NCBI GenBank assembly: GCA_021163525.1
Contig: JAGGTX010000113.1
Coordinates: 1-10,150 of the forward strand
Source of the DNA: Caldifarciminota bacterium
Lineage (GTDB): Bacteria > Hydrothermota > UBA3072 > B12-G15
Reading direction: 5' to 3'
Length of the DNA stretch: 10,150 bases
Part shown: positions 7,854 to 10,150 of the stretch, piece after piece
How the letters are laid out: each line of letters begins with the position of its first letter
Numbering within the stretch: position 1 is the first letter of the stretch
The notes under the pieces: model-generated
What the model was told of the DNA's origin: nothing
Seen by the model: the letters and a program-made list of their open reading frames with translations, nothing else
Databases searched by the model: none
Position numbers and translations under genes: made by a program

Positions 7854-8933
7854 TTAGGGTTTAATTGCCTTTTTGAGTTTGTTTAAAAGGTTCCTGAACC
7901 TTTCAAGCCTTTTCCTTTGAGACCTTATCCTTGCACGTGCAACAGACACCCTTTTTATATTCTTCATTATCTCCTTCTTAATCCTTGCCTTTACTTTCTG
8001 GTCATCAACACCTTTTAACTCCTTGAGAAGAAGACGGAGGTCCTGTGAAATCCTCTTTGCCCTTGCCTCAATTTCAAAGGTTTCGGGGATACTGGCACTT
8101 ATTCTGTTTTCCAGTTCTGATGCAACCGTCCTTGCAAGTTTGAATTTGCCAGAACCAATGAGATTTTTCAGCCTTCCCATACCACTCCCGATCCTCCTGA
8201 CTTTTCTTTCCATGAGTGATACATCTGCCTCAAGTGCCCTAATCCTGAAAACAGTCCTCATCAGTTTACCTTCTGTTCCCCTACTTTGTTCTGCCCTGAG
8301 GGCCTTAATCCTCTGGAGTGCATCTGGAGTATTTATCCTCTTTGATAGGGCCTCTGCAATAATGGTTGCCTGAAGATTCCCCTTTTCTGCAAGTTTTATA
8401 ACATGGTCAAGGTCTTTCTTCTTCCACTCGGCCCATCTATTTATCTTTTTTATTTTTCTTATAATGACCCTTTTTTTCGCCCTCTTATACAGCTTCATCT
8501 TATCAAGGATGTAGTGTTTGCCTTCCTTTTTATCAAGCACATCAACCTTCCCTTCAACAACACCAACCTGTGAGCTGTCATCAGTGAAACACACAAAGAA
8601 CTCTGTTCCCCTCACACCCGCAACCGTAACAGGGGATTCAATCTGGAAGTTCCATCCAGCGAGTTTTTTAACCTTAGCCCATACACTACCCCATGAGAGG
8701 AAAAAGTGCCTCCGGGCCCTCTCCTCAACGATTGTGAATGTGGTGTTCTCATTCAGGACAATAATACTTGAATCCTTCTCCATAATCTCTGCCTTTGCCC
8801 CTGAACCTGTAATTACTGTATCATCTTCAGAGAGCTCCATATTCAGAACAGGGTCAAGGACCTCTCCGTTTCTCCTGATCTTCACATCTCCCATATATAG
8901 TGTCATCACTGCTCCTATTATCAAAAGAACCAT
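7854..8933 (-). CDS. FecR-domain protein with basic helical C-terminal region
   Basis: The start is ATG 8933, preceded by a perfect AGGAGGTGAT. The longer in-frame ATG at 8984 has no comparable SD. This gives 359 residues. A short hydrophobic leader (MVLLIIGAVMTLYMGD) precedes a FecR domain (about 15-140). Its signature includes the GDVKIRRNG opening, the strand IVLNENTTFTI, PVTVAGVRGTEF (101-112) and VGVVEGKVDV (123-132). From about 160 to 359 the chain is predominantly helical and very rich in Lys/Arg, with heptad-like hydrophobic spacing, for example LMERKVRRIGSGMGRLKNLI. Canonical FecR regulators carry an N-terminal anti-sigma domain and a membrane span before this domain; both are missing here. 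It is the first gene of the sigma/anti-sigma operon and is probably exported. Its partner is unknown. Confidence 0.88.
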   Translation of the reverse strand: MVLLIIGAVMTLYMGDVKIRRNGEVLDPVLNMELSEDDTVITGSGAKAEIMEKDSSIIVLNENTTFTIVEERARRHFFLSWGSVWAKVKKLAGWNFQIESPVTVAGVRGTEFFVCFTDDSSQVGVVEGKVDVLDKKEGKHYILDKMKLYKRAKKRVIIRKIKKINRWAEWKKKDLDHVIKLAEKGNLQATIIAEALSKRINTPDALQRIKALRAEQSRGTEGKLMRTVFRIRALEADVSLMERKVRRIGSGMGRLKNLIGSGKFKLARTVASELENRISASIPETFEIEARAKRISQDLRLLLKELKGVDDQKVKARIKKEIMKNIKRVSVARARIRSQRKRLERFRNLLNKLKKAIKP

Positions 8934-8938
8934 AATCA

Positions 8939-8944
8939 CCTCCT
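8939..8944 (-). promoter_or_regulatory. Shine-Dalgarno that fixes the FecR-domain gene start
   Basis: On the minus strand AGGAGG (within AGGAGGTGATT) lies five bases upstream of ATG 8933. It is the longest match to the 16S 3' end in this operon and is why the 8984 start is rejected. Confidence 0.85.
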
Positions 8945-8952
8945 GTTTTCCT

Positions 8953-8981
8953 ATTAGATACCCTGCCCACCCAAATGTTCC
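8953..8981 (-). promoter_or_regulatory. Possible ECF-type promoter for the five-gene operon
   Basis: On the minus strand GGAAC (8981-8977), extended to GGAACAT (8981-8975), is followed by a 16-base spacer and TCTAAT (8958-8953). This resembles the RpoE-type consensus (GGAACTT, about 15-16 bases, TCTAA/TCTGA). A transcript would begin near 8946, just before the Shine-Dalgarno, leaving a leader of about 13 bases. The specificity of this particular sigma factor is unknown, so autoregulation is a hypothesis. Confidence 0.4.
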
Positions 8982-8984
8982 CAT

Positions 8985-9127
8985 CCCAACCCCAGTGTGG
9001 AACTTGACAGGCTTTTAAAGAGGAGAAAAACCGAAAAGAGAGAATCAAACTGTCAAATTTTCAACCTAAGGTCCCTGAAGAGAAAAAATTTAAGATTAAA
9101 TATTTCTTATGCGTATTTTTTTACTTG
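8985..9127. other. Intergenic region between the sigma operon and the toxin gene
   Basis: No gene was found here. A minus-strand TTGACA (9056-9051) has no good -10 box at 16-18 bases. TTGACAG (9004-9010) and CTGTCAA (9050-9056) form a 7-bp inverted repeat 39 bases apart, of unknown meaning. The left part of the toxin-side spacer is very AT-rich. Confidence 0.5.
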
Positions 9128-9448
9128 TTATAACCACGAACTTACCGGAAATTTTACCCTCAAACTTTTTAAAACTGAAATAACAGCCTTCTTTATATCC
9201 TTTAGTTCTTCTATTCTATATCTTAGAAAAATCACACCTATTCTCTCTCTGTGAACATAAACCCACTCTCCAAAATCTTTATCTTCCGTTAGCAACACCC
9301 CTTTCCTTTCTTTTACTATAGAAATCACTTCGCCGTCAGAACATCCTCTATTTTTCTCAATTATTGGATACACATTAAATCCATTATCCCGCAAATATTC
9401 AACTATCTCAAAATTAACACTTTCATCAATAATGAGTTCAGGGAACAA
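9128..9448 (-). CDS. DUF5615 PIN-like toxin, VapC-related
   Basis: The 106-residue protein matches the DUF5615 PIN-like family, found as the toxin half of type II pairs with DUF433. Visible acidic residues expected in a PIN-like active site are D8-E9 (LIIDES), D38 (CSDGE) and D56/D58 in TEDKDFGE (54-61). The strand GVIFLR follows. A ribonuclease function is inferred from the PIN fold and was not tested here. The start is TTG at 9448, since MFPELIIDE puts the first strand at the N-terminus as usual. AGAGG (9459-9455) lies six bases upstream and the frame overlaps the antitoxin end by 11 bp. The region is AT-rich (61 G/C of 180 at 9121-9300, 34%), in contrast to about 45% in the neighbouring operon. 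This fits a horizontally mobile module. Confidence 0.88.
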   Translation of the reverse strand: MFPELIIDESVNFEIVEYLRDNGFNVYPIIEKNRGCSDGEVISIVKERKGVLLTEDKDFGEWVYVHRERIGVIFLRYRIEELKDIKKAVISVLKSLRVKFPVSSWL

Positions 9449-9662
9449 CTATTTCCTCTTCAGCAATAACCTGTGCAGAATAATTTATACATGCAAGAAC
9501 ATCGTCCCTTGTAAGTCCAGGATATGCCTTCAGGATTTCTTCTATATCTGCACCTTCTCCCAGTCTGCGAAGAATAATCTCCACTGGTATTCTGGTTCCT
9601 TTAATAACTGGTTTCCCAAGCATTATATCAGGTTTAGCCTCAATATGTTTTCTCCAGTCCAT
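9438..9662 (-). CDS. DUF433 antitoxin
   Basis: The 74-residue protein is a full-length DUF433 domain. It has GKPVIKGTRIPV at residues 16-27, an LGEGADIEEILKAYPGLT stretch (34-51) and the helix DDVLACINYS (53-62). DUF433 proteins carry a helix-turn-helix and are the usual partners of DUF5615 toxins; many repress their own promoter. ATG 9662 is preceded by AGGAGG (9672-9667) four bases upstream. The end overlaps the toxin start by 11 bp, so antitoxin is made first and the two are coupled. Confidence 0.92.
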   Translation of the reverse strand: MDWRKHIEAKPDIMLGKPVIKGTRIPVEIILRRLGEGADIEEILKAYPGLTRDDVLACINYSAQVIAEEEIVVP

Positions 9663-9684
9663 ACAGCCTCCTTCTTTTTGTATA

Positions 9685-9712
9685 ATTTTACCTTCTTAAG
9701 ACACCGTGTCAA
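9685..9712 (-). promoter_or_regulatory. Promoter of the DUF433/DUF5615 pair with palindromic operator
   Basis: On the minus strand TTGACA (9712-9707), a 16-base spacer and TAAAAT (9690-9685) make a good sigma70 promoter 23 bases before the antitoxin ATG. The perfect palindrome GACAC-C-GTGTC (9700-9710) overlaps the -35 box, a likely site for autorepression by the antitoxin complex. The promoter is well supported; the operator role is inference. Confidence 0.65.
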
Positions 9713-9774
9713 CCTTCATATTCCCGATTGTGGTTACTATTTAGAATACCTTGAGTTATTATATCCTGAGGGGG

Positions 9775-9810
9775 TTGCGTTAACCCTTGCGTTAGCCTTT
9801 ACGTTAACCT
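9775..9810. repeat. Three 12-bp direct repeats
   Basis: Three adjacent units, TTGCGTTAACCC (9775-9786), TTGCGTTAGCCT (9787-9798) and TTACGTTAACCT (9799-9810), differ at one to three positions. Units one and three contain the palindrome GTTAAC. The array is bracketed by GGGGG (9770-9774) and CCCCC (9814-9818). The rest of 9713-9930 holds no gene or promoter that I can support. Confidence 0.75.
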
Positions 9811-9930
9811 ATTCCCCCACCTAAAAAACTAATACCCAATCTAACCACTCTTATTCCTTAACAGGGTCTTGACAAAACCTAACCTCCCCAGAAAAAAAGA
9901 TTGTGCACCCAGGACTCTCTGAGACAAAAA

Positions 9931-10150
9931 TTAAAAACTTTCTCCTTCCTGTTCAAGAACTTTTACAATTTTCTTCTTCAATTCAGGAAGGTCTCTTATA
10001 ACCACTTCCCAACTTCTCCTATTATTTCAATTCTTCTAATGACAGAATCCTGAAGTTGAGGAGATAAAACAAAATCTTTTTCTGTTTTACCTCTGGTATA
10101 TTCTTCTATCAATCTTATAGACTCAAGTATATGATGACAAAAGATAACCC
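9931..10150 (-). pseudogene. HepT-like (DUF86) toxin remnant, internally deleted and frameshifted
   Basis: Read on the minus strand from the window edge (frame starting at 10148), the sequence encodes CHHILESIRLIEEYTRG, then KTEKDFVLSPQLQDSVI and RRIEIIGEVG, and meets TAA at 9998-9996. This is the N-terminal half of a HepT/DUF86 toxin, including the typical HIL-E-I, F-x-(6)-Q-D-x-V and IGE elements. A different frame, from about 10005 to TAA at 9933-9931, encodes VVIRDLPELKKKIVKVLEQE, the usual C-terminal helix. The segment that normally joins them is absent, including the catalytic RX4-6H motif near W-x-x-I-x-G-x-R-N. A deletion not divisible by three therefore inactivated the gene. HepT usually pairs with an MNT nucleotidyltransferase encoded just upstream, which would lie beyond base 10150. 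Confidence 0.8.

Noticed and set aside
8934..8984. An ATG start at 8984 for the FecR-domain protein.
   Set aside because: There is only a weak G-rich stretch upstream. ATG 8933 has a perfect AGGAGGTGAT, and the extra 17 residues do not improve the leader.
8999..9005. A perfect GGAACTT on the plus strand, the RpoE-type -35 consensus.
   Set aside because: There is no TCTAA-like -10 box 15-17 bases downstream and no plus-strand gene follows.
9004..9056. A 7-bp inverted repeat TTGACAG/CTGTCAA as an operator.
   Set aside because: The arms are 39 bases apart and do not extend. The minus-strand TTGACA has no -10 partner, so chance is likely enough.
9085..9127. A terminator after the DUF5615 gene.
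   Set aside because: The possible stem is short and made only of A-T pairs, so it is too weak to call.
9775..9810. A CRISPR array.
   Set aside because: The units are 12 bp and directly adjacent, with no spacers and no cas genes.
9432..9824. A plus-strand open frame of 130 codons across the toxin-antitoxin genes and the 12-bp repeats.
   Set aside because: It is antisense to a full-length DUF433 gene; the ALT-like repeat at its end is just the translated direct repeats.

Overview
The window is bacterial chromosome from an organism I cannot name. The protein-coding part is of moderate GC (81 of 180 bases counted at 7081-7260, 45%). Codon use favours AGG/AGA for Arg and ATA for Ile, as often seen in thermophilic or deep-branching uncultured bacteria. 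A lipoprotein, a FecR-domain protein and an anti-sigma factor with a large outside part suggest a diderm (Gram-negative type) envelope. The lineage is inference only.

Layout. (1) 2-1684 (+): most of feoB, the ferrous iron permease, cut at its 5' end by the window edge. (2) 1694-3056 (+): a gene with its own near-consensus sigma70 promoter, a perfect Shine-Dalgarno and a strong rho-independent terminator. It encodes a polytopic membrane protein whose C-terminus is a Lys/Thr-rich tail with an AT-hook (RGRP). (3) 3057-4292 (+): an MFS transporter whose ATG directly follows the U-tract of that terminator. It converges on and overlaps by 17 bp the next gene. (4) 8933-4276 (-): a tightly packed five-gene operon. 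In order it encodes a FecR-domain protein with a basic helical C-terminus, a lipoprotein, an ECF sigma factor, a zinc-finger anti-sigma factor with one membrane span and a beta-rich outer domain, and an exported protein of six Ig-like (Big-type) repeats. Spacings are 14 bp, a 20 bp overlap, 1 bp and 1 bp. (5) 9128-9662 (-): an AT-richer DUF433/DUF5615 toxin-antitoxin pair with its own promoter and an 11-bp palindrome on the -35 box. (6) 9663-10150: mostly non-coding, with three 12-bp direct repeats and a broken HepT-like (DUF86) toxin gene that has lost its catalytic segment.

How the genes may work together. The strongest candidate for an undescribed system is the five-gene operon. It has the parts of a trans-envelope signalling unit (sigma, anti-sigma, FecR domain, lipoprotein, Ig-repeat surface protein) but no TonB-dependent receptor, and its FecR domain is not fused to an anti-sigma domain. 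A GGAAC-N18-TCTAAT sequence just ahead of the operon resembles an ECF promoter and would allow self-regulation. The second candidate is the AT-hook-tailed membrane protein, which could tether DNA to the membrane.
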